Shown: in pieces, positions 18,889 through 26,662 of the stretch
Position numbering within the stretch: the first letter of the stretch is position 1
How the letters are laid out: the number at the start of each line of letters is the position of its first letter
Source of the DNA: Fuerstiella sp.
GTDB lineage: Bacteria > Planctomycetota > Planctomycetia > Planctomycetales > Planctomycetaceae
NCBI GenBank assembly: GCA_014238335.1
Contig: JABABI010000011.1
Span: forward strand, 1-32,324
Direction of reading: 5' to 3'
DNA length: 32,324 nucleotides
Made by a program: the position numbers and the translations under genes
The notes under the pieces: generated by a model
Database searches by the model: none
What the model saw: only the letters and a program-made list of their open reading frames with translations
What the model was told of the DNA's origin: nothing

Positions 18889-20523
18889 TCAACTACCGCT
18901 TAGCCACGGCAGGCTGGCACCGGCCGGCGGCAACCGGACAATTTCAACACCACTGACTTCTTCGTGGCTGGCCACTTCTGCCAGCGCTTCAGCGGATGGT
19001 TCGTTGTCCAGATTGAGCACAGCCACCGAGTCGCCGCCTGGCTGGTTTGCCTCGCGTCCCAGCGCCATGTTGGCGATGTTGACATTGTGCGTCCCAAGGA
19101 TCGTACCGATGTAGCCGATCAGACCGGGCACATCATGGTGTCGATAGATCAGCAAGAGGCCGTCCAGAAAGGCTTCGAAGCAGTATGGTCCCAGCTTCAC
19201 CAGTCGCAGGAACTGATGTCCGAAGATCGTGCCAGCGGCCTCGAAATCTCCCTGATCGGTAGTCAGTTTGATGGAAATCATGGAGGCGAAATTCTCAGAA
19301 CTCCCGCTGGCCGTCTCCGTCAGCGCAATGCCGCGAGACTTGGCAACGGACGTGGCGTTGATGATGTTGACATTCGCGTCCAGAGCTGACTCCAGCAGCC
19401 CAACGGCAAATGCCGATGTCAGCAGCCGAGTCTTCTTGTCAGCGGCTTCCCCGCGGAAATCAATTTCGGCCGCCTGAAGTGCCTGGCCCTTGATCATCTG
19501 AGCGGACAGCAGGCCCAGTCGATGGGCCAGACTCAGGTAATGCTTCAGGTCTTCCATCTCAGCACCGGACACCGGGGCCATGTTGATGGCGTAGCGGATG
19601 TTGTTGTTTACCAGGTAGTCGGTGATGATGTCCGCAGCTTCGACGGCCACCATTTCCTGAGCTTCGTCAGTTGAAGCACCGAGATGCGGCGTTGTCACGA
19701 CCTGCGGCAATTCCACCAGTCGGCGATCGACTGGAGGTTCCTGCGTAAACACGTCCAGCGCGGCGCCAGCTATGTGACCTGATTCGATGGCATCCGCCAG
19801 AGCGGTCTCATCGACAATACCACCTCGAGCACAGTTGATGATACGAGCGCCTTTTTTCATCGCGGATAGACGCTCGGCATTGATGATGCCGCGAGTTTCA
19901 TCGGTCAGTGGTGTGTGCACTGTCAGGAAGTCGCACTTCGACACAATTTCGTCGACGTCCCGGTAAAGCTCGATTCCGTACTCTTTGGCGCGTTCTTCCG
20001 ACAGGAACGGGTCGTACCCCAGCACCTTCATTTCAAACGCCTGAGCCCGGCTGGCGACAGTCAGCCCGATTCTGCCCAGCCCGATGACCGCCAGCCTCTT
20101 GCCGGACAGCTGAGTGCCCTGAAACATTTTCTTGTCCCACTTGCCAGCTCGCATTGAAGCTGCCGCAGGCGCGATGTTCCGCGACAGAGCCATCATCATC
20201 GCAAAGGCGTGCTCTCCGGTGCTGGTGGTATTTCCAGTGGGCGTATTCATGACCAGGATACCACCCGCGGTTGCTGCGTCCAGATTGATGTTGTCGACAC
20301 CGACGCCGGCTCGGACAGCGACTTTCAGCCGTTCCTGGCCCTCCAGCATATCCGGCGTCAGCTTAGTCTTGCCGCGCACAACAATGCCGTCGACGTTTTT
20401 CAGTTCCTCATGAAGCTGTTCGGGCGAAAGGTCGGGCATAACGACCGGCTCAACGCCTTCGGTCTGCTCCAGAATCCGCATGCCCGCAGCGTGCAGGCCG
20501 TCGGTGATCAAAACTCGATACAC
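18889..20523 (-). CDS. serA: D-3-phosphoglycerate dehydrogenase
   Basis: 544 aa from GTG 20523, which gives the usual SerA N-terminus (VYRVLITDGL). An upstream TTG at 20592 would add 23 untypical residues. It oxidises 3-phosphoglycerate, the first step of serine synthesis. Order: catalytic/NAD domains with GLGRIG (148-153), HTPLTDET (203-210), and the catalytic set Arg233 (CARGG), Glu262 (QEPP) and His280 (PHLGAS). An intervening ASB domain (about 320-455) follows, then a C-terminal ACT domain (HHDVPGLIGYIGTILGTHNV) where serine feedback is sensed in long-form enzymes. The ORF ends 2 nt from the end of the convergent DUF1501 pseudogene. Confidence 0.95.
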   Translation of the reverse strand: MYRVLITDGLHAAGMRILEQTEGVEPVVMPDLSPEQLHEELKNVDGIVVRGKTKLTPDMLEGQERLKVAVRAGVGVDNINLDAATAGGILVMNTPTGNTTSTGEHAFAMMMALSRNIAPAAASMRAGKWDKKMFQGTQLSGKRLAVIGLGRIGLTVASRAQAFEMKVLGYDPFLSEERAKEYGIELYRDVDEIVSKCDFLTVHTPLTDETRGIINAERLSAMKKGARIINCARGGIVDETALADAIESGHIAGAALDVFTQEPPVDRRLVELPQVVTTPHLGASTDEAQEMVAVEAADIITDYLVNNNIRYAINMAPVSGAEMEDLKHYLSLAHRLGLLSAQMIKGQALQAAEIDFRGEAADKKTRLLTSAFAVGLLESALDANVNIINATSVAKSRGIALTETASGSSENFASMISIKLTTDQGDFEAAGTIFGHQFLRLVKLGPYCFEAFLDGLLLIYRHHDVPGLIGYIGTILGTHNVNIANMALGREANQPGGDSVAVLNLDNEPSAEALAEVASHEEVSGVEIVRLPPAGASLPWLSGS

Positions 20524-21060
20524 GTGAAGAAAACCTTTTTGTTCTTTTGTGGAATCGCACTTCGTCGTCTGTACATACGCAGGGACGGACAACTCTGCCC
20601 CTCGGCCGTCAACGAACGGAATCGCCAGTCTGTTCGGGATGATTCTGCGGGAAACTCTGCACGGTGTTCTAAGAAACGTTCATAACGAAAACAAGACGCG
20701 CCCACCGGTGAACGCTCGTATTTGCAACATCACGAAAATCTGTCTTGGCGGGCGAATCCATGCTGATGGTGCCGGAACAAACTACGGTGAACGAAGACAT
20801 GCGAAAACACACGGTTTGCACCGTCCCAGCGTTTCCGGGCACGCAGTTCATCGGGAATACGTTTGTCGGAGTCATTTCCGACACTTAGCCCTGCTGAATA
20901 TGAGTTGCCGGGCAATAGAAGCACTCCTATTTCACGAGCGATGTCTGCAGACGGTCTAATCGTTATACTCAACCAAGGGTGCTGAAAAAGGGTAAAGCCT
21001 TTCCATTGTTCGGTTTAGGCCGAATTGGTGCCGCAGGAAAACCTTAAGGGAAACAACCGT

Positions 21061-21089
21061 TTGACCACCCACAAAACCCGCCGTATATT
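21061..21089 (+). promoter_or_regulatory. Sigma70-type promoter
   Basis: TTGACC (21061-21066), a spacer of exactly 17 bp, then TATATT (21084-21089): each hexamer matches the consensus at 5 of 6 positions. Transcription would start near 21096, about 374 nt before the S41 peptidase start. Confidence 0.6.
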
Positions 21090-21095
21090 CGACTT

Positions 21096-21225
21096 GTGCT
21101 CACCGGAGATGACGTAAGTCGTTACCGTGGTGAGCATGGTTTCGGTTCAAGGTCTTGTGAACGATCAGGCTTGCTGGCCTATACCCCTACGCAGTCTGAT
21201 CACAGGAAGAACGGCGTCTTCTGTG
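21096..21225 (+). ncRNA. Candidate structured 5' leader or small RNA, four consecutive stem-loops
   Basis: Directly after the predicted start site: (1) GCTCACC (21098-21104) pairs with GGTGAGC (21129-21135), with an inner TGACG/CGTTA stem; (2) GTTCA (21145-21149) with TGAAC (21158-21162); (3) GATCAG (21163-21168) with CTGATC (21196-21201); (4) CACA-g-GAAGA (21201-21210) with TCTTC-TGTG (21217-21225), a 9-bp stem with one bulge that shares a base with stem 3. I do not recognise a known riboswitch. It could be an mRNA leader of the S41 peptidase or a separate sRNA; no obvious terminator follows it. Confidence 0.4.
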
Positions 21226-21469
21226 CATTGACCCATTCTGGTTGGCAGTATCGTCGGACAGGAGACAGGAATTCGGTGTCATAAAGAGCCTTTAAGCTGT
21301 GGCAATCCGCCATACAACGAATACAGAGGAAAGACTTCGGCAATCGGCTGAGTACTGTACACGGAAGACACAAGATGCGGCATGATGCTCGCCTCACACG
21401 ATGGCTGTAGAAGTCAGTCGGAATACGATTGGTCGCTGCTGATCAGGTTCGATTTGAGGGGGGAATAAA

Positions 21470-23161
21470 ATGCAGCGGACGAGACATAATTCAGCATACA
21501 AATGGGTTTTGACGGTGATTGCGTCGGTCACGTTTGCTGTCAGCGGCCAGACGCTTTCGGCAGATGAGCGAACGCCCGCAGGCGTCGTCAGTGCTGAGCT
21601 GATTTCAGAAAACCTCAAAGCAATCCAAGAGGACCGGTGGACCGCATCCGAAGTCTTCCGCTTTGGTGAAGAACTGGAGAACCAGCAGCAGCGTGCTGAG
21701 GCTATTCGCGTTTACGAAACCGCTCTGGAAAAATTTCCGGAAGACGGCAATCTGATCTACGCACTGCGGCGTACACGTGTTCATTTTTCCGTGGATCGCC
21801 GCTACTCCGATAGCAGTTTCCAGAAAAAATTACTGGGGCAGGGACGGGCTGAGGCGCTGGACCTGATGGAAGACGTCATCACACGTGTTCAACTGGAATA
21901 CGTCTCCAAAGTTTCTGCGACAAAATTGATTGCCCACGGAACTGAGAGTCTGTATATGGCTCTTGGCAACGACCGTTTTCTGGACGCCCATGTTAAAAAT
22001 TCGTTTCGTCCTGCGGCAGAGAAACTGCGGCGGCAATTGACAAGGGATTACTGGAATCGTCGTGTTGCCAGCCGACTCGAGGCTCGGATGGTCGTCACTG
22101 AAGTTTGTGAACTTGCCAGACGTGAAGTCGGCATTACGGATACTGCGGTTGTGATGGAATATCTGTTTGGATGCTGCAACGCACTCGACGACTATAGCCA
22201 TTTCCTGACGCCGAACCGCTACAACGATCTGTTTGGCAGCATCCAGGGTGAATTTGTCGGCATCGGCATCGAAATGGAAGGCGAAAAGGGACGGGGTATG
22301 CACCTGGTCAATGTTCTGCTGGACAGTCCCGCAGAAGAAGGCGGACTGCGTCCAGGAGACTTCATCGTCGAAATTGATGGTCGTGAATGTCGTGACCTTT
22401 CCACCGACCAAGCAGCCGGACTTCTTCGCGGCCCGCGAGGCAGTCAGGTTGACCTTGCCTACGAAACAGTTGCCGGGAAAATCAACCGCAGCGTGCTGAC
22501 ACGCCGCCCGGTCGTTGTACGCAGCGTGGCCAGTTCGATCATGCTGGATCAGGATAAGGGTGTCGGCTATATCCGCATGACCGGTTTTCAGAATTCCACG
22601 GAAGAAGAAATGGATGCGGCTTTAAGAGACCTTGAGAGCCGAGGTATGAAGTCGCTGATCTGGGATCTGCGGGACAATCCCGGCGGTCTGCTGGACACAG
22701 CTGCAAATGTCATCGACCGCTTCATAGAGCGAGGCGTGCTGGTATCGACCGAGGGCCGTTCGTTCGATCAGACTCAGACGTTTCGCGCCAACACGTACAA
22801 CACACACAGTATGCCGCTGGTGCTTCTGGTGAACGAAAACAGTGCCAGTGCCAGTGAAATTGTCGCAGGTGCCATCAACGATCACCGACGCGGGACGATC
22901 GTTGGCCGGAAGACGTACGGCAAGTGGTCGGTTCAAAGCATCATCCATCTGCCAGGTGGTACCGGCCTGAAGTTGACGACGGCCAGGTTCTTTTCACCGG
23001 AGCATCAGAACTATGCGGGCACGGGGATTGCTCCTCACGTGGTTGTGGAGAACACTCATCGCACCGCGTTTCGAGGTCGCACAAGCGATGAAATCAGTGT
23101 CGATCCGGATGTGGCTCGAGCGCTGGAAGTGCTGGAACGGCGCTTCAGCCGCAATAATTGA
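21470..23161 (+). CDS. S41-family (C-terminal processing) peptidase with PDZ domain
   Basis: 563 aa; ATG 21470 follows a strong GAGGGGGG ribosome site. An N-terminal signal/anchor (KWVLTVIASVTFAVSG) exports it. A short helical TPR-like region (about 60-105) precedes the CtpA-like fold: YSHFLTPNRYNDL (242-254), PDZ (about 258-345, with EFVGIGIEME and LRPGDFIVEIDG), and the protease core GVGYIRMTGFQ, IWDLRDNPGG, NENSASASEIVAGAI (455-469, nucleophile Ser) and the Lys in TYGKWSVQ (K485). These form the Ser-Lys dyad of S41 enzymes, which trim or degrade periplasmic proteins. The frame is intact; target unknown. A ~374-nt structured leader may control it. Confidence 0.92.
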   Translation: MQRTRHNSAYKWVLTVIASVTFAVSGQTLSADERTPAGVVSAELISENLKAIQEDRWTASEVFRFGEELENQQQRAEAIRVYETALEKFPEDGNLIYALRRTRVHFSVDRRYSDSSFQKKLLGQGRAEALDLMEDVITRVQLEYVSKVSATKLIAHGTESLYMALGNDRFLDAHVKNSFRPAAEKLRRQLTRDYWNRRVASRLEARMVVTEVCELARREVGITDTAVVMEYLFGCCNALDDYSHFLTPNRYNDLFGSIQGEFVGIGIEMEGEKGRGMHLVNVLLDSPAEEGGLRPGDFIVEIDGRECRDLSTDQAAGLLRGPRGSQVDLAYETVAGKINRSVLTRRPVVVRSVASSIMLDQDKGVGYIRMTGFQNSTEEEMDAALRDLESRGMKSLIWDLRDNPGGLLDTAANVIDRFIERGVLVSTEGRSFDQTQTFRANTYNTHSMPLVLLVNENSASASEIVAGAINDHRRGTIVGRKTYGKWSVQSIIHLPGGTGLKLTTARFFSPEHQNYAGTGIAPHVVVENTHRTAFRGRTSDEISVDPDVARALEVLERRFSRNN

Positions 23162-23363
23162 GCGGCAGATGTTGGTACTGCCTTTCCCAGGACGAACGAA
23201 ACACCCCGATTGAACTGGCTGCACGATGTGCGGCAGTTTTCAGAGGCCGCACGAAGTACGGCACTGTGAATTCGAAACCCGCTATGTCGGGCAGGACCCA
23301 TTGACGCTGCCTCTTATTCGGCCGGCTCGTTGGTGCCGCCTGCTTTGGGCTGAGTCGTGCAGC

Positions 23364-23432
23364 GTCTACGTGAAGTTGGCGCTGCGTTTCACGCGGTCTA
23401 CATCGGGGCGGTGTTTGGTGTCTACGTGAAGT
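23364..23432. repeat. 13-bp direct repeat at the 3' end of the S1 gene
   Basis: GTCTACGTGAAGT occurs at 23364-23376 and 23420-23432; a partial third GTCTAC lies between. The second copy covers the S1 stop codon (23422-23424, read leftward). It may be a trace of a small duplication in the 260-bp gap, which otherwise holds nothing I can identify. Confidence 0.4.
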
Positions 23433-25317
23433 CCGATGGATTGCCGAACAGACCGCTGTTGCCGGATTGGCCGCCCATACCTCCCCGCAGATCGGGATTC
23501 GGTGTGCGTGGGGAACGGGCCGGTTCATCTGTGGAATCCTTCTTGGTGGACTCCGGTTTCTTTTCCAGGGCCTTCAACGAAAGGCTGACACGTTTCCGTT
23601 TCTGGTCGACTTCAAGTACCTGAAAGTCGTGCTCGTCACCCACCGACAGAACCTCGCCTACGCTGCCAACGCGACGCCAGGCAAGTTCACTGATATGGAC
23701 CAGTCCTTCGACACCCGGTTCCAGCTCGATAAAGGCTCCAAAGTCTGCAATGCGAGTGACCTTGCCGGGAACGATGCGTTCGGATGGGTACTTTTCCCCC
23801 AGCCCCTGCCACGGATTCTGAATCAGCTGTTTCATTCCCAGACTGATTCGGTTCTTTTCCTTGTCCATCTTCAGGATACGAACCTGAATTTCCTGTCCAT
23901 CGTTCAGAACTTCGTTCGGGTGATTGATGCGAGACCACGAGATTTCACCGACATGCAGAAAACCGTCAATTGGCCCAAGATTGACAAATGCACCGTACTT
24001 CTTGATTGTCTTGACGGTTCCGGTGCAGTCCTGTCCGACTTCGATCGTCGTCCAGAAGTCAGCCTGCATGGACTTGCGTTCCGCCTGCAGCAAAGCTCGA
24101 CGGCTGACGACAAGATTCCGCTTCTTGGGTTTTACCTCTGTGATTTCCACGGTCAGGGTCTGGCCGACATATTGTTCCAGATTTGCCACGAATCCCAGAT
24201 CGACCTGGCTGGCGGGAAGAAAACCCTTCAGACTGCTGACGGTAATCTGCAAACCGCCTTTGTTTGTGCCGGTAACCTGACAGTCAACGACCTGACCAAC
24301 AGCAAGACCATCCCAGTTGCCGCCGGTTTTTGTCTTGGCCTCGGGCAGTCGGGCGCGGAATAATCCATCGCCATCGATCGATTCGATTACGACACGCATT
24401 GTGCCGCCAACTTCCGCTTTCGTGCCTTCCGGAATATGTTTCAGTGACAGCAAGACGTCGGCCATCAGACCGGCGTTGAGAAACACGTCATCGCCATGAA
24501 TTTGCTGTACCGTACCGGTGACGATTGATCCGGGGCCGACTTCTTCTGGTTCGTCAGGGTCTGCAGGAGCCGCATCGGAGGGGGCTGCTTCCGTCACCAC
24601 TGGAGCGGCAACTTCGGCCGCTGCAATTGTCTCGCTGCCAAGCGCGGATTCGATCTCAGCCTGCAGCGTAGCATCCAGCTCATCAGGCTCAGGGATATCT
24701 GTGGCGACTGTATCTGTTGGAACGTCCGGCCGGTGAGTCTTGATGTCTTCACTACCGAGCGATTTCAGTTTTGACTGTGCGCCCAGCTTTTCTCGCACAC
24801 GCGCCGCAGACCCGTCAGTATCAGCGGGCGCCGCAGCTTCGTCGTTTGCCTCGACGGGCACAATGGCCGTCGTTTCCTCGGCGGGCGCAGCAGGCTCAGG
24901 TTGAGCAACTGCTGGCGCTTCAGTGGAAGATTCCGGGGCGGGGGATTCTGCGGGCGACGCCGCTTCAGCAGTTGCCGCCGCAGTTTGTTGCGGCTGCGCT
25001 GTCTCATTGACGGGCGGCGGCGGATCGTCAGCGGCAACTACTGGGGCCGCGGGATCTGCGCCGACAGTTACCGGGGGCGTCGGGGCATCTTCAGCTCCGG
25101 ACGGTTGTGGTGCAGTCGGAGCAGGGTGGCATGGTTCAGCCGTTGGCACGGGAGTAACGGCCTCAGCGGGGACCCCTGGCGGCTCCGCATTCTGTGCTGC
25201 TGGTTCCTCCGCAGACGTAACGGATGTTGCAGCCTGCTGGATGGCTTCCGTTTCCTTGGTCGCGGTGTCTTTGGGTACTTCAGCTTCAGCCTGCGGAGAA
25301 TGTTCTTCCGTCGTCAT
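23422..25317 (-). CDS. rpsA: S1-domain RNA-binding protein, ribosomal protein S1-like
   Basis: 631 aa. Residues 1-260 are an Ala/Pro/Glu/Thr-rich, probably disordered tract with little complexity. Four S1 (OB-fold) repeats follow at about 262-325 (GSIVTGTVQQIHGDDVFLNA), 338-408 (GQVVDCQVTGTNKGG, KGFLPASQVD), 427-497 (VKTIKKYGAFVNLGPIDGFL, HVGEISWSRI) and 515-583 (GKVTRIADFGAFIELEPGVE, GLVHISELAW). The tail is Gly/Ser-rich. S1 proteins bind mRNA on the 30S subunit; E. coli S1 has six repeats, and four-repeat forms are common outside Proteobacteria. The gene symbol is tentative because other S1-repeat proteins exist. The long antisense open frame is a by-product of composition. Confidence 0.85.
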   Translation of the reverse strand: MTTEEHSPQAEAEVPKDTATKETEAIQQAATSVTSAEEPAAQNAEPPGVPAEAVTPVPTAEPCHPAPTAPQPSGAEDAPTPPVTVGADPAAPVVAADDPPPPVNETAQPQQTAAATAEAASPAESPAPESSTEAPAVAQPEPAAPAEETTAIVPVEANDEAAAPADTDGSAARVREKLGAQSKLKSLGSEDIKTHRPDVPTDTVATDIPEPDELDATLQAEIESALGSETIAAAEVAAPVVTEAAPSDAAPADPDEPEEVGPGSIVTGTVQQIHGDDVFLNAGLMADVLLSLKHIPEGTKAEVGGTMRVVIESIDGDGLFRARLPEAKTKTGGNWDGLAVGQVVDCQVTGTNKGGLQITVSSLKGFLPASQVDLGFVANLEQYVGQTLTVEITEVKPKKRNLVVSRRALLQAERKSMQADFWTTIEVGQDCTGTVKTIKKYGAFVNLGPIDGFLHVGEISWSRINHPNEVLNDGQEIQVRILKMDKEKNRISLGMKQLIQNPWQGLGEKYPSERIVPGKVTRIADFGAFIELEPGVEGLVHISELAWRRVGSVGEVLSVGDEHDFQVLEVDQKRKRVSLSLKALEKKPESTKKDSTDEPARSPRTPNPDLRGGMGGQSGNSGLFGNPSDFT

Positions 25318-25424
25318 GATCCCGGGTCCTGTTTGGTCACATCAACCAGTCGGATGTGATCCGTTCAATGCTTCAGTGCTATTGGTTTGAGTGGGAAAAG
25401 AGACAATTCTACCTCACTGACACA

Positions 25425-25452
25425 ATTATCAGCGCAGCGTCCACGTCCTCAA
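25425..25452 (-). promoter_or_regulatory. Possible promoter of the S1-like gene
   Basis: On the minus strand TTGAGG (25452-25447), a 16-bp spacer and GATAAT (25430-25425) lie about 110 nt before the S1-like start. The match is fair (4/6 and 5/6); a separate TAGAAT-like -10 lies closer to the gene, so the start site is uncertain. Confidence 0.3.
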
Positions 25453-25494
25453 GAGTTTGAGCATACCTGAAGCCCGTGCGATTCGCTACTACTG

Positions 25495-26367
25495 CTACTG
25501 CGGATTTCTGGGTTTTGGCTGGCGTGAGATGACACATCGAAAACCGATTGCGTCACTGTTTATTTTGTCCGAGACCGTCAAATAGGCGGACGAGGAAAGC
25601 AGCGGATGTGCGTCTTTCCAGGAACCGCCACGTATCACCCGTACAGCGCTAGTGGCGTTCTTCTGTTTGTCACCGTTCTTTGAGTCCGGGGATACATTGT
25701 CAGACACGAACTCCCAGAGATATCCATGCACGTCGTACAGACCCCATGGATTAGGCTTCAGCACGCCCACAGCCGGGTCATTTCCGGCTGCGTTGCCCGT
25801 ATGCCATGCGTGAGCGTCAAGGATGGACGTGCTATCGGCCGTGTCGGAAACATCATTTCCAAAGCTGAATTTTGTTTTGGTGCCGGCGCGGCAGCAGTAC
25901 TCCCATTCCAGTGCCGTTGGAAGCCTGACAGTTTCATCAGGGTCGATCAGCTTTCGATTTTGCAGAATCGCGGTTAACTGTGTGCAGAAGCTGACGGCAT
26001 CATGCCAGTTGACGTTTTCTACGGAATTGCGAGGCCCCTTCCAGCGGCTGGGATTCTTGTTGGTGACCGCCTGATAAAGTTCCTGAGTTACCTCAAACTT
26101 TGAAATTCTGAACTTATGCTCAATGCTGACTATTCGGCGAGCCACTTCATTTGTGGTCGGCGCATCTGCACCGATCACAGATTTGGCGGGATACGGTCCT
26201 TCCCCGGGAGTGATTGACAGACACTCGTTGACGAACCGTTCGATCGCTTTCTCAGCATTCGCCGACGGCGTGGCTGTGGGTCTGTCGTCTTCCTGGTTCA
26301 TAGTCGCAAGAGCAGTATTGATGATTAGTCCACAGCAAATACTTGTGATTGATATCTGTTTCAGCAT
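25495..26367 (-). CDS. SUMF1/FGE-fold protein, probably non-catalytic, exported
   Basis: 290 aa with an N-terminal hydrophobic signal (ISITSICCGLIINTALA). The formylglycine-generating-enzyme (sulfatase-modifying factor) fold runs from about 80: FEVTQELYQAV (91-101), NPSRWKGPRNSVENVNWHDA (105-124), RLPTALEWEYCCRAGT (148-163), KPNPWGLYDVHGYLWEF (204-220), VIRGGSW (244-250) and GFRCV (275-279). Genuine FGEs use a copper-binding Cys pair in the segment before GFR; here that segment is SSSAYLTVSDKINSDAI, without Cys. It therefore probably binds or scaffolds rather than activating sulfatases. No sulfatase gene is near. It is 177 bp upstream of the S1-like gene on the same strand. Confidence 0.83.
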   Translation of the reverse strand: MLKQISITSICCGLIINTALATMNQEDDRPTATPSANAEKAIERFVNECLSITPGEGPYPAKSVIGADAPTTNEVARRIVSIEHKFRISKFEVTQELYQAVTNKNPSRWKGPRNSVENVNWHDAVSFCTQLTAILQNRKLIDPDETVRLPTALEWEYCCRAGTKTKFSFGNDVSDTADSTSILDAHAWHTGNAAGNDPAVGVLKPNPWGLYDVHGYLWEFVSDNVSPDSKNGDKQKNATSAVRVIRGGSWKDAHPLLSSSAYLTVSDKINSDAIGFRCVISRQPKPRNPQ

Positions 26368-26559
26368 TTCTTAACAGTCCGAAATCAGCTGGCGGCCAGT
26401 CACGCCAGCTTTTGCCGCGGTTGTTTGCCAGGTCGCTGGACGTCTCGCCAACAGTCCATGAACAGTGTCGACCGGCACATGAATTTTCAACGTCGTAAAT
26501 CTGCCAATGGTTATTCGTTTCGAGCACACACTCCAACAAACAGTTTCAAGACCTTTAGT

Positions 26560-26630
26560 AACCCGACGCGTAAGCAGGGGATGTCGTTGGAATTGCTTCG
26601 TTTACAGTCCCTTGCTCAAGCTTCGGGATT
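26560..26630. repeat. MITE/REP-like imperfect inverted repeat
   Basis: The left arm (26560-26581) begins AACCCGACGCGTAAGC and ends GGGGA. The right arm (26608-26630), read in reverse, begins AATCCCGAAGCTTGAGC and ends AAGGGA. About 17 of 22 positions pair, around a 26-nt spacer, giving a long hairpin. It lies in the 295-bp gap between the SUMF1-like and POT genes. The CCCGACGCGTAAGC core resembles a short intergenic repeat I recall as common in planctomycete genomes; that recollection could not be checked here. The rest of the gap shows nothing else. Confidence 0.6.
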
Positions 26631-26662
26631 CCATTTACGCAAGAAGAGTTTTGAGGCTGCTT

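Larger units (their letters stand above)
20524..21469. other. Long divergent intergenic region, serA / S41 peptidase
   Basis: 946 bp, the longest gene-free stretch in the window; short open frames here have no recognisable content. The right half holds a promoter (21061-21089) and a series of stem-loops (21096-21225), listed separately. Just upstream of the promoter lie an inverted repeat TTCGG-N6-CCGAA (21009-21024) and the 8-bp palindrome CCTTAAGG (21042-21049), possible operator sites. CGGTCTAATCGT (20952-20963) matches 2032-2043. Confidence 0.5.

Noticed and set aside
21140..21170. tRNA T-arm-like GGTTCAAGG
   Set aside because: No acceptor stem, D-arm or anticodon arm can be formed around it.
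23467..24363. 298-codon open frame on the plus strand
   Set aside because: It is exactly antisense to the S1 repeats, lacks family motifs, and arises from codon bias of the real gene.
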